A stretch of DNA of 39,544 nt from an uncultured Prevotellaceae bacterium (GTDB lineage: Bacteria > Bacteroidota > Bacteroidia > Bacteroidales > Bacteroidaceae). The notes under the pieces are model-generated. The model did no database searches. It was not told where the DNA came from and was given only the letters and a program-made list of their open reading frames with translations. Below, piece after piece: positions 7,225 through 15,607 of this stretch; the stretch's first letter is position 1, and each line of letters begins with the position of its first letter. Position numbers and translations under genes: made by a program. The DNA lies in contig CACXFT010000104.1 of NCBI GenBank assembly GCA_902767045.1, positions 71,481 through 111,024 on the forward strand. Direction: 5' to 3'.

Positions 7225-9387
7225 TTAGAAGAACAGGTAACGGTTGTCCTTCACGTTCGCTTTCAGGTAGAGTTCCTGCATCATGATGCGGCGAGCATAC
7301 GACTGGCGCAGTTTTGCTTCCTGCTGCTTGTCATCGAACTTAACACCTTGGCGTAGAGCTTTCTTTTCAACCTGGAAGAGGAATACACCACCCTCGCCTT
7401 TCACGGGAGCCGAAGCAAACTTGCCCTGGGCAGTTGCTGCAACGGCACCGCTGAGAGCAGCTTCGCCGGTGGAAGTGAGAGGAACGAACACCGGAGCAGA
7501 GAAGGTTACCTGAGCCACGCTGTCTACAACCACTGCGCCCTTGGCTTTAGCGGCCTCGATGCTGGTTACACCATTTGCCTTGGCCATGAGCTCGGCAGCC
7601 TTCTTGTCTTTGATAACTTCAGCCTTGAGCATGTCGAGAGCTGCGGGGTCATCGGCAGGGCGGAATCCCTTTTCGTGCACCTTATCAAGCACCACCACCA
7701 GCAGGTGGTTGTTCTCGCCACATTCATACATGGGCGATACGCTGCCCTCTTCAGCTTCAAAGAGCCATTTCAGGGCATCGCGTGTGCCGCGGATGTTGGC
7801 AAGGTAGTGGAGCGAGGTGGTGAGGTCTTTGGCATCCTGCACTTGATAGCCGCTCTTAGCTGCATTGGCAACAATGTCTTCGCCTTTCTGGTTGGCACTC
7901 ACAAAAGCGCTGAACTTGTTGTAGGCAGCTGAATAGGTTTCCTTAGAGAAGTCGATGGTTTTCTTCACCACGGCTGCGGTGTATTTGGTAGTAAATGCAC
8001 GACGGTCGAGCACCTGAAGGATGATGTTGCCCTGAGCGAGCGTGATGTTTTTCAGTTCGCCGGCATTCATGGTAAACATGCTCTCGATGTAACCCTTTGA
8101 ATCGCGGTCGATAGAAGGAGCCGACTGATACTGGCGTGTGGTCATCCAGTTCTTATCACCGGTTTGACCATATTTTTTGGCAATCTGCTCGAAATCGGCA
8201 CCACCCTTGAGGGCAGTGTAGATAGAGTCGGCAGTCTTATGAGCTGCTTCGGCTGTTGCTCCACCCACCTGAATCTGACGGAACTGCACAGAGTCGGGCA
8301 GTTGCTGCTTAGCAATAAGGCGAATGAGGTTGAGGGTGTTGTCGCTCTTGCTTTCGAACGGACCAGCCACAGAACCCACTGCGATAGAATCCATCTGCTG
8401 TGCAATGTCGTAGGGGAAAGCCTCTTTCAGCACGGGCAGACCGAGGAAGGGAACCAGCGATGTAGACTTGCGCACCACTTCGTCGGGATTCTCGGCTGTT
8501 GCCAGCTGTGTTTTGTAGTCGGCGAAGAGTTTGTTGAGCTCAGCACGGTCTTTGGCCGAAGCTTCCACAACCACGTCAACATATTTCACGTCGCGAGTTT
8601 CTTCTTGCTGCTTGATACCCATGCGCCCGTTATAGAAGAAGTTCTTCATTTCCTGATATTTTGCCTGCAGCTCTTGCTGTGTGGGTTCCACTTTGGCATC
8701 CTCTATCGATGAGTAAGGGAACACGGCCAAGCGGATGGTGCTCTCTTCGTTTTCGTCGACAAAGGCTTGCTTGGCCTCTATGGGGTTGGAGAGCAGACTG
8801 TGAGAAAGCAAGCTTTCATATTTCTGCGCGAGGGTTTGCATGCGCAGTGTTTTCTCGATGTAAGTCCAGTAGCGGTAGATGGTCTGGTATTGCTGAGCCA
8901 CCTGCTGGTCGTTCTGTGTCTGCGACTTGTAGTCGGCCAGGAACTTCTGCAGGGCATTCACGTCGAAGCGACCTGTCTGCTGGTTGAAGAAGGGTGTTTG
9001 CATGAGCATGGGGTTGGTTCCCTCTTTGAGAATGTTGCGCATCTCTTCGTCGGTAACGGTGAGTCCCAGTTCTTTAGCTTCTTTCTCATAGATGCGCGAC
9101 TGCACGAACACATTCCACACGTTGTCTTTCACCCAGTTGAGCTGGTCTTCGCTCAGGTTGTCGGTGTTTTGCTGAAGCTTAACCACCTCGGTGAATTCGT
9201 CGACGAGTTGCTGGAATTCCTGCACATTGATTTTCTCTCCATAGACTTCGCCTACTTGCTGCCGCTGGTCGTTGCGCGATGCATCACACGAGCGGAAAGC
9301 TTCTTCGGCAATGAATGCAAAAAGGGCCAATGCGATTACCGCAACGAGTACGGGGCCCCAGCTTCTGATTTTTCCAATTGCTGCCAT
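7225..9387 (-). CDS. PpiD/SurA-type membrane-anchored peptidyl-prolyl isomerase
   Basis: Periplasmic folding factor for exported and outer-membrane proteins, held in the inner membrane. 720 residues. A single transmembrane anchor near residues 12-29 (WGPVLVAVIALALFAFIA) is followed by a SurA_N-like chaperone region (about 45-270), a parvulin-like rotamase segment (about 365-460, starting SVQFRQIQVGG), and a long C-terminal part that may hold a second divergent rotamase-like repeat. The overall plan is that of PpiD (N-in, C-out). It has its own -7 box at 9450-9457, sits after the CorC/HlyC gene and ends before a strong terminator. The neighbours (barrel protein, LptC) support an envelope-assembly role. 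Confidence 0.85.
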   Translation of the reverse strand: MAAIGKIRSWGPVLVAVIALALFAFIAEEAFRSCDASRNDQRQQVGEVYGEKINVQEFQQLVDEFTEVVKLQQNTDNLSEDQLNWVKDNVWNVFVQSRIYEKEAKELGLTVTDEEMRNILKEGTNPMLMQTPFFNQQTGRFDVNALQKFLADYKSQTQNDQQVAQQYQTIYRYWTYIEKTLRMQTLAQKYESLLSHSLLSNPIEAKQAFVDENEESTIRLAVFPYSSIEDAKVEPTQQELQAKYQEMKNFFYNGRMGIKQQEETRDVKYVDVVVEASAKDRAELNKLFADYKTQLATAENPDEVVRKSTSLVPFLGLPVLKEAFPYDIAQQMDSIAVGSVAGPFESKSDNTLNLIRLIAKQQLPDSVQFRQIQVGGATAEAAHKTADSIYTALKGGADFEQIAKKYGQTGDKNWMTTRQYQSAPSIDRDSKGYIESMFTMNAGELKNITLAQGNIILQVLDRRAFTTKYTAAVVKKTIDFSKETYSAAYNKFSAFVSANQKGEDIVANAAKSGYQVQDAKDLTTSLHYLANIRGTRDALKWLFEAEEGSVSPMYECGENNHLLVVVLDKVHEKGFRPADDPAALDMLKAEVIKDKKAAELMAKANGVTSIEAAKAKGAVVVDSVAQVTFSAPVFVPLTSTGEAALSGAVAATAQGKFASAPVKGEGGVFLFQVEKKALRQGVKFDDKQQEAKLRQSYARRIMMQELYLKANVKDNRYLFF

Positions 9388-9449
9388 TTGTTTTTGTTGT
9401 TTTTATTTTTTTATTGTTATTTTTATTGTCGGTTTTCTCAAAAAGCGCA

Positions 9450-9457
9450 CAAAGATA
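9450..9457 (-). promoter_or_regulatory. -7 box for the ppiD-like gene
   Basis: TATCTTTG on the minus strand, 63 bp before the start codon in a 137-bp intergenic gap. The surrounding DNA is T-rich and no clear -33 element was placed. It would let the isomerase be expressed independently of the lptC operon. Confidence 0.5.
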
Positions 9458-9524
9458 CAAAAAAGATATTAAACGAAGAAATAAAACGGGCAAAAAAGCT
9501 ATTCTTTGCTATTTATTGGGGTGT

Positions 9525-10796
9525 TCAGGTGTTGACAGTGAGCTTCACGAGTTCAATCTTGGTCATGGTGTTTTTAATGATTTTAAACTCGAACTTGCCT
9601 ATTTTTATCACTTCGTTGAGTTTGGGGAAGCTCTGGTATTTGTCGAGAATGAGCCCTCCAATGGTCATGTAGTCGTCGCTCTCGGGAAGGTTGAGGTCGA
9701 ACATTTCGTTCACCTTGTCAATCTCTAATCTGGCCGAGAGCACATATTCGCCTTCTGCTGTTTTCTTGGCCACATATTTGGTGCTGTCGTGTTCGTCTTC
9801 GATGTCGCCGAAGATTTCTTCAACAATATCTTCGAGCGAAACGATTCCGCTTGTTCCTCCGAACTCGTCTACAACCACGGCGAGCGACTTTTTGTGTTGC
9901 AGGAACGTTTGCATGAGTTTTTTTGCCGACATGGTTTCCGGCACGAAGGGCATGGTGCGCACGTTAGTGTGCCAGTCGTCGTTGCGTCGGAACATCTCTG
10001 ACGAGTGCACATAGCCTACGATATGGTCGATGTCTTCTTTATAGACGATGATTTTCGAGTTTCCGCTCTCTATGAATTTCTGTTGCAGTTCTTCGGCTGT
10101 GCTTTGCTCTTCAACGGCATTGATTTCTGTTCGGGGCACCATGCAGTCGCGCACTTTTATTTCGGCAAAGTCGAGTGCGTTTTGGAATATCTTCACCTCG
10201 TCTTCAATCTCGTCGTCGCTTCGCGCATTGTCGATGCTCGACTGCACCAGATAGTCGAGGTCTACTTTCGAGAACTCGCCGTCTTCTACCTGGTTGTTCA
10301 TTTTGATTCCCACAAGACGGAGCAAACCTTTTGAGAGCAGCGTAGAGAACCGGCTGATGGGCCAAAGCACTATGTAGCAGATGTAGGTCGGAACAGAGAA
10401 GATGGCAAGGTAGCGGTTAGGGTTGCTTTTGAAGAGCGTTTTAGGCAGGAACTCTCCGGTGAAGAGCACGATGAGCGTAGAGAGCACGGTGTCGGCCGGC
10501 ACGGTGAAGCCAGCGTCGAGTCCGCTGAAGATGGTTGAGTCGAAGAGTCTTGCAATGAGAATGCCGTAGACAACCAGTGCGATGTTGTTGCCAACGAGCA
10601 TGGTGCTAACGAAACCATTTCCGTGGGCATAGAAGAAAGAAATTATCTTCTGTGAGAATCTGTTTTTCTCTTTATCCATTTCGGCAAGCATGCGGTTGCT
10701 CGAAACGAAGGCAATCTCCATGCCCGAGAAAAAGGCCGAGAAGAGCATAGAGAGCAGGATGCCCAGAATGATTGATATGTCAACAGAGTCTTCCAT
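9525..10796 (-). CDS. CNNM/CorC-HlyC family membrane protein (DUF21-CBS-CorC)
   Basis: Inner-membrane protein of the CNNM/CorC family, linked to Mg2+ export and often labelled hemolysin. 423 residues. The DUF21 transmembrane region (about 1-190) has hydrophobic segments near residues 8-30, 60-85, 100-118 and 130-155. Tandem CBS domains follow (about 205-335), containing VRDCMVPRTEI and VVDEFGGTSGIVSLEDI. A CorC/HlyC C-terminal domain (about 345-423) contains DDYMTIGGLIL. It lies 43 bp after lptC and is probably in the same operon. The family and domain order are clear. The transported ion is inferred from the family. Confidence 0.9.
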   Translation of the reverse strand: MEDSVDISIILGILLSMLFSAFFSGMEIAFVSSNRMLAEMDKEKNRFSQKIISFFYAHGNGFVSTMLVGNNIALVVYGILIARLFDSTIFSGLDAGFTVPADTVLSTLIVLFTGEFLPKTLFKSNPNRYLAIFSVPTYICYIVLWPISRFSTLLSKGLLRLVGIKMNNQVEDGEFSKVDLDYLVQSSIDNARSDDEIEDEVKIFQNALDFAEIKVRDCMVPRTEINAVEEQSTAEELQQKFIESGNSKIIVYKEDIDHIVGYVHSSEMFRRNDDWHTNVRTMPFVPETMSAKKLMQTFLQHKKSLAVVVDEFGGTSGIVSLEDIVEEIFGDIEDEHDSTKYVAKKTAEGEYVLSARLEIDKVNEMFDLNLPESDDYMTIGGLILDKYQSFPKLNEVIKIGKFEFKIIKNTMTKIELVKLTVNT

Positions 10797-10839
10797 TGTG
10801 TAGAATCAGAGTTGTTGTTTACTTTTGATTTTGAATTTG

Positions 10840-11526
10840 TTACTGTGCGTTGGTGGTAGTGCGGCGTTGGGGCTGAGCTTGCATTCGCAGAGGAATCTGG
10901 GCAGCAGAGTCGGTTTGCTCCTGTGTGTTGTCGCTGCCAGTTTCTGTTTCTTCGTCGCCTTCCAAGTCGGCACGTTCAAAGGAGCCCTTGGTGTTGGAGA
11001 CATAGTAGCGTGTCATTTGTTCATCGCTCCTGAAATAGGCTCCCTGCAGGGTGCGCTCGGGTGTGATCAGGCGCGAGAACTTGTTTGAGTAGAACTGATG
11101 GTGAGCTTCGTCCCAGTAGAGTTCTTCGCTGAAAAACTTCAATCCCTCTTTGGTTAAGATTCTCACTCTTCCGCGCAGCTCCCAGAGTTTCTTTTTATCA
11201 TAATGGTATGCAGTATCGGCCTGTATATACGACTGCACATGAAACTTTTCATCGAACTGCGTCATAAACACGCCTTTGTTCATGATCCATCGCGAGGGGT
11301 TGATGTTTTCGTTCACTTCCCACCGTTCGGCCACAATGCGGTATTTGATAACTCCCGAATCAGAGATGAGCGTGTTCACCCCATAGCTGGTCATCACAGC
11401 CACAGAGTCGCGCTCACGAATGGCAGCTGCGGTGTGTTCTTTTTGTTCTTCGCACGAAGTGAAAGCCGCGCAGCCCGCCATAAAAGTGACAAGCAGGGAA
11501 AGTGTTTGAAGCAACTTGTTTTTCAT
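10840..11526 (-). CDS. lptC: LptC-like LPS-export periplasmic lipoprotein
   Basis: Component of the LPS transport bridge between the LptBFG transporter and LptA. The start at 11526 forms TAATG with the stop of the upstream barrel gene, giving 228 residues. This start yields a signal sequence (MKNKLLQTLSLLVTF) ending in a Cys at residue 25 or so (FTSCEEQ), so a lipoprotein is likely; the longer reading from 11631 would bury it. The beta-jellyroll region includes VAERWEVNE, IQADTAYHYDKKKLWELRG and SEELYWDEAHHQFYSN, typical of LptC/OstA-like repeats. The low-complexity tail (about 195-228) is rich in Asp, Glu, Thr and Gln and is dispensable-looking. The neighbours agree with an envelope role. 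Confidence 0.82.
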   Translation of the reverse strand: MKNKLLQTLSLLVTFMAGCAAFTSCEEQKEHTAAAIRERDSVAVMTSYGVNTLISDSGVIKYRIVAERWEVNENINPSRWIMNKGVFMTQFDEKFHVQSYIQADTAYHYDKKKLWELRGRVRILTKEGLKFFSEELYWDEAHHQFYSNKFSRLITPERTLQGAYFRSDEQMTRYYVSNTKGSFERADLEGDEETETGSDNTQEQTDSAAQIPLRMQAQPQRRTTTNAQ

Positions 11527-12821
11527 TATCTGAATTTCCACTTCTGGAACCACTGTTCGTTGAAAGTAAGACCGATGTTCAGTCGGAAGGTGTTTTCGGT
11601 GATCATACTTGAAGCATCGTTGCGTACCCACTGTCCGCTGATGTTCAGGATAGAGCGGTTATTCCACCCATTGATGATGGGAATGCCGAATCCCAGACTG
11701 GCCGAGTATTCGCGCGGGCCGTTTTTGCCATTTATATTTAAATAAGGTGTAGCATAGGAAACGCCAGCCCTATAGCGGATGCGTGAGAGGAACTTACGAC
11801 CTGTGGGGTTGGCGCAATATTCACCGCCGAGTGTGAGTTTGTGGCGGTCTTTGAGCAGCCCCGTTTGCAGCTGATAGTCCATGGTTTCGTTTTTCATGAT
11901 GGTTTCGGGCATTTTAACGCTTCCCCATCGCTGCAGGGTGTAGTCGATGCCCACCTTCCACTTGTTTTGTGTTTGCAGCATGGCTCCCACGCCTATGGCC
12001 ATGGGAATTTCGAGTTTGAGCGCATCGCCCCCCAGCTTGATGCTGTCTGAAACCCCTGTCTGCTTGTTGTTGGAGATGACGAGACATCTGGGAGAACCTC
12101 CAATCTCATGACCCAGCGAGAAGGTCGCTCCCAAGGTGAGCAGCTGGTCTTTCTTCAGTTGGTGGGTGTATTGCATGCCCAAGTCGAGTTTATAGCTTTT
12201 CACGTTGGCCGAATACACCTTGGTAAGGTCGGTCATGTAGTTGTCGCTATAGGTGTTGGTGAGTTTCTTTTCGTAGTCGCCCCACAGATAGGAGATGTTG
12301 GCACCCACCGACAGTCCCTTACTAACTTCCCATCCGGCACCCAGATAAGCTTGTCTTATTCCGCCGGTTCCGGAATAGGTATTGGTGAACGATGCCGAAC
12401 GGGAGTTGCCGATGTAGTCGGAAACCGAATAGTTGTAGCCGATGTTGGTGAACGGCAATAGGCCAAGGCTCAACCCCAGCCCCTTGGTGAGGCGGAAGGC
12501 TGCCACCACATATTCGAAGTCGGCATTGTTGGCGTTCATCTTTTTGCCATTCTCTTCAAAGTTTGTTTTTTGAATAGAGTAGCCGGCATCGAAGATGAAC
12601 GTCAGGGAATCGACGCTCGAATAAGAGGCCGGGTTCAAGGCGTTAACCTGTTTAGAGTCGCGAAAGCCCAATGCCAGACCGTTCATGCCGCGGCTGAAAC
12701 CACTTGACTGGTCGGCAAGAACTCCCAATCCGTATTGGCTGTATGGCGAGTTGGTGCCACTTTGTGCTGATGCCCCCACTGTGCCTGAAAGCAGCAGAAA
12801 GGCCATGAAAATCTTCTTCAT
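11526..12821 (-). CDS. Outer-membrane beta-barrel protein, function unknown
   Basis: 431 residues with a cleavable signal peptide (MKKIFMAFLLLSGTVGASA, cut before Q). The rest is made of alternating aromatic and glycine-rich strands, for example LGLSLGLLPFTNIGYNYSV and HKLTLGGEYCANPTGRK, and it closes with an aromatic C-terminal strand. NPASYSSVDSLTF near the N-terminus recalls the FadL/PorV-like barrels of Bacteroidota, but I cannot assign it to a named family. It begins an operon with lptC (TAATG overlap) and has a -7 box 25 bp upstream of the start. A role in envelope biogenesis or small-molecule uptake is inference. Confidence 0.7.
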   Translation of the reverse strand: MKKIFMAFLLLSGTVGASAQSGTNSPYSQYGLGVLADQSSGFSRGMNGLALGFRDSKQVNALNPASYSSVDSLTFIFDAGYSIQKTNFEENGKKMNANNADFEYVVAAFRLTKGLGLSLGLLPFTNIGYNYSVSDYIGNSRSASFTNTYSGTGGIRQAYLGAGWEVSKGLSVGANISYLWGDYEKKLTNTYSDNYMTDLTKVYSANVKSYKLDLGMQYTHQLKKDQLLTLGATFSLGHEIGGSPRCLVISNNKQTGVSDSIKLGGDALKLEIPMAIGVGAMLQTQNKWKVGIDYTLQRWGSVKMPETIMKNETMDYQLQTGLLKDRHKLTLGGEYCANPTGRKFLSRIRYRAGVSYATPYLNINGKNGPREYSASLGFGIPIINGWNNRSILNISGQWVRNDASSMITENTFRLNIGLTFNEQWFQKWKFR

Positions 12822-12845
12822 TCGTTCAAATTTTCCAATTCGGAT

Positions 12846-12854
12846 GCAAAATTA
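12846..12854 (-). promoter_or_regulatory. -7 box for the barrel-lptC operon
   Basis: TAATTTTGC on the minus strand fits TAnnTTTG and leaves a leader of about 20 bases before the start codon at 12821. A clear -33 element is not visible. It faces a divergent -7 box at 12900-12907. Confidence 0.6.
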
Positions 12855-12899
12855 TTGAAAAAATTCGGAATAAACGCACGATAAGTGCAAAATATAAGC

Positions 12900-12907
12900 T
12901 ATTTTTG
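12900..12907 (+). promoter_or_regulatory. -7 box for the DUF4105 operon
   Basis: TATTTTTG on the plus strand, an exact TAnnTTTG match, ending only 4 bases before the preferred GTG start at 12912. If it is used, the mRNA would have almost no leader. No TTTG element lies at the usual upstream spacing. Confidence 0.45.
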
Positions 12908-12911
12908 CATC

Positions 12912-14147
12912 GTGAAACATTTTAAATACTTTTTAAGAAGTCTGCTGGGGCTGTTTTTGGCCTTTGTGCCAGCCACGATGAATGCCCAAGAAACCGACTC
13001 GCTGCAGGTTAGCCTTCTCACCTGCGGACCCGGCAATGAGGTGTATTCTTATTATGGCCACACGGCCATCAGACTGAAGGGGTGGAGTTTTTATTTCTTC
13101 AACGCTGCAGGTCTGCCGGTGGAAAAGCGCGACGTGGTGGTCAACTACGGTTCGTTTTCGTTCAGGCAGAAATATTTCATTGCCCGTTTTATATTGGGAC
13201 TCACCGATTATGAAGTGAGCCTTGCACCATTTGAATTGTTTGTGGCCGAATATAACCACGAACGCCGATGGGTTCGGGAACAGGTGCTCAACCTCACACC
13301 GGCCGAGAAAGAGGCCCTCTATGAAGCCATTTGCCGAAACCTTGAACCACAGAACAAAACCTACCGCTATAATTACTTCACCGACAACTGCACCACACGG
13401 GCACGCAACATTATTTTAGGGAACATGAGCGATGAGGTTGTTTTCGACTGGGAAAGCAAGCCAGCCAGCACCTATCGCGAAATGATTCACCAGTATAACC
13501 GCCAGCATTTGTGGGCCGCCTTTGGCAACGACCTGCTGCTTGGCCTGGGTGCCGACTCGCCGATTGATGCCTTTGAGCAACAGTTCCTTCCCATTCCGCT
13601 TTCGAACGATTTCGAGCATGCCACCATTGCACGCAATGGCAACAACCCCCAAAAGCTGGTGAAGGCAACAAACCAACTTGTTTCCATGCAAGAAAATCCA
13701 CACGAAGCGGAACCTTTCCTGTTTTCACCCATGATGTGCGCCTGCTGCCTTAGCCTGCTGTTGGTGATAGTTACAGCAGTTGAGATTAAACGTAAACAAA
13801 CACTTTGGCAAACAGATGCTATCACCATGTTAGTCACTGGGTTGGCTGGCATCATCTTGTTTGTAATGCTGTTCTCGCAACACCCCACGGTGAGGTGTAA
13901 CCTGCAAATTATGCTGCTCAACCCCCTGAACCTTGTTTTCCTCTACCCTGCGGTGAAGCGTTTGCGCCGCGGCAAACTGCATGCCTGGCATGTGGGGTGG
14001 ATGGTGATGCTCTTGCTGTGTGCCACGGCAGGAAGCGTGGGCATACAGCACTATGCCGACGGAATATTATTATTGGCATACACTTTGCTATTCAGACAAT
14101 GCGCTATTGTATACAGACTATATCAACATAAAACAAAAACCAATTAA
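12912..14147 (+). CDS. DUF4105 (Lnb N-terminal-like) exported domain with five C-terminal membrane segments
   Basis: 411 residues from a GTG start at 12912; this start gives a compact signal peptide (basic KHFKYFLRS, hydrophobic core, cut near NAQ). An upstream ATG at 12885 in the same frame would place nine residues before it and begin upstream of the -7 box. The exported domain has conserved-looking H50 in YYGHTAIRL, C160 in YFTDNCTTRARN and the later GLGADSPID...FLP segment, matching DUF4105. About five hydrophobic helices follow residue 275. The His-before-Cys order resembles permuted papain-like folds, so a thiol hydrolase or transferase is possible but unproven. The stop overlaps the next gene's ATG (TAATG), so the two products are probably made in a fixed ratio. 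Confidence 0.75.
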   Translation: MKHFKYFLRSLLGLFLAFVPATMNAQETDSLQVSLLTCGPGNEVYSYYGHTAIRLKGWSFYFFNAAGLPVEKRDVVVNYGSFSFRQKYFIARFILGLTDYEVSLAPFELFVAEYNHERRWVREQVLNLTPAEKEALYEAICRNLEPQNKTYRYNYFTDNCTTRARNIILGNMSDEVVFDWESKPASTYREMIHQYNRQHLWAAFGNDLLLGLGADSPIDAFEQQFLPIPLSNDFEHATIARNGNNPQKLVKATNQLVSMQENPHEAEPFLFSPMMCACCLSLLLVIVTAVEIKRKQTLWQTDAITMLVTGLAGIILFVMLFSQHPTVRCNLQIMLLNPLNLVFLYPAVKRLRRGKLHAWHVGWMVMLLLCATAGSVGIQHYADGILLLAYTLLFRQCAIVYRLYQHKTKTN

Positions 14148-15562
14148 TGAACAGATACCTCGCCCTCATCATGGCCGTCATATACGGAGCCGAGCTGCAA
14201 GCACAAACCCTGCAACCTGCTCCGCGCTTGGTGGTGAACATTGCGATCGACCAATTGCGAACCGACTACATCGAATACTTCGCTCCAAAATATTCCGACG
14301 AAGGATTGCGAAGGCTGCTTGAAAACGGCACCGTTTATCAGGCTGCTTCCTACCCTTTCACACCCGTCGACCGGGCATCGGCCATTGCTTCCATCGCCAC
14401 CGGAACCACCCCCTATTATCACGGCATCATTGGCACACGATGGCTCGACCGCAACACGCTGAGACCAGTGTTTTGCGTCGACGACCCCAAGCACTATACA
14501 TCGCCCTGGCGACTGGCCACCACAACGGTGAGCGACGAACTGAAGGTGTCTACCCACGGCAGCGCCATTGTGTGGAGTGTTGCCAGCAACAGGGAGGCCG
14601 CCATTTTGTCAGCCGGTCATGCTGCCAACGGTGCCATCTGGTTCGACAATATCAAAAACGACTGGCGAAGCTCAACCTACTACACCGCTCGCGAGGTGGA
14701 ATGGTTCAACTCTTACAAGAAGACAACCGCCAACAGCATTGAAAACAAGACCGTTACCAACGACGATGTTGTGAAGATTGCATTGCAGGCGGCTACCAGC
14801 ACAGCCATGGGGCGCGACGATGTGAGCGACATGCTCTGCATCACGTTATCGGCTGCCCCACCAGCTGCTGCTGAAGCGACAAACTGGCAAATTGAAATGG
14901 AAAGTGTTTATATGAAACTGGATAAAACACTTGCCCATCTCATCAACGAAATAGAGAGTTCTATCGGAAAGGAGCATGTGCTGTTTGTTGTTACCAGCAC
15001 CGGATATGTTGACGAGGCCAACGAAGACCTGAGCAAATACAACATCCCCACGGGAACCTTCTATATCAACCGAACAGCCAACCTGCTGAACATCTATCTG
15101 AGTGCCATCTATGGACAGGGAAGGTATGTTGAAATGTGTTTCCACAACCAAATGTATCTGAACCACAAGCTCATAGAACAGAAACGCCTGGGAATTTCGG
15201 AAGTGCTGGGCAGATGTCAGGACTTTCTGGTGCAGATTGCCGGTGTGGGCGATGTATATACATCAGAACGGTTGCTCGACGGCAACAACGACATTCTGAA
15301 ACTGCGCAACGGATTCAACCCCCTGCTAAGCGGCGACATCTTTGTGGCTGTTACACCAGGTTGGAAACTTGTTAATGAAGAAACTGGCGAGAGTTTTTCG
15401 CCAAGGGCTTCTTTCATTCCCTTCCCCATCATCTTCTATGGAGCCGGCACCAAGGCTGAACACATCAACACACCCGTAACAACCGACCGCATCGCTCCAA
15501 CCATTGCTAAAACCATTCACATTCGTGCACCCAACGCATGCTCGGCTGAACCGCTTCCCTAA
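14147..15562 (+). CDS. Alkaline-phosphatase-fold exported protein, apparently catalytically dead
   Basis: 471 residues with a signal peptide (MNRYLALIMAVIYGAELQA). The fold is that of PafA-type phosphatases and type I phosphodiesterases: IAIDQLRTDY (D35), IATGTTPYYHGIIG (83-96), VDD (111-113), MKLDKTLAHLINEIE (256-270) and FPIIFYG (426-432). However, the column of the nucleophile Thr/Ser holds R77, and the usual TGPGH reads RASAI (77-81). The DxxGH-type segment is AAPPAAAE (236-243). The SDHG segment is TSTG (283-286), and the late His before VPLIFYG is missing. Of the zinc ligands only D35 remains. It is translationally coupled to the DUF4105 gene and lies just upstream of secA. It is probably a binding or scaffolding protein rather than an enzyme. 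Confidence 0.8.
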   Translation: MNRYLALIMAVIYGAELQAQTLQPAPRLVVNIAIDQLRTDYIEYFAPKYSDEGLRRLLENGTVYQAASYPFTPVDRASAIASIATGTTPYYHGIIGTRWLDRNTLRPVFCVDDPKHYTSPWRLATTTVSDELKVSTHGSAIVWSVASNREAAILSAGHAANGAIWFDNIKNDWRSSTYYTAREVEWFNSYKKTTANSIENKTVTNDDVVKIALQAATSTAMGRDDVSDMLCITLSAAPPAAAEATNWQIEMESVYMKLDKTLAHLINEIESSIGKEHVLFVVTSTGYVDEANEDLSKYNIPTGTFYINRTANLLNIYLSAIYGQGRYVEMCFHNQMYLNHKLIEQKRLGISEVLGRCQDFLVQIAGVGDVYTSERLLDGNNDILKLRNGFNPLLSGDIFVAVTPGWKLVNEETGESFSPRASFIPFPIIFYGAGTKAEHINTPVTTDRIAPTIAKTIHIRAPNACSAEPLP

Positions 15563-15607
15563 CTATCTTTAACACGTTAAAAACAAAGAAGTTGAAGCGG
15601 TTTCCCC

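Noticed and set aside
11527..11631. Longer N-terminus for LptC
   Set aside because: The added residues come from inside the barrel gene and would bury the lipoprotein signal sequence; the TAATG start fits better.
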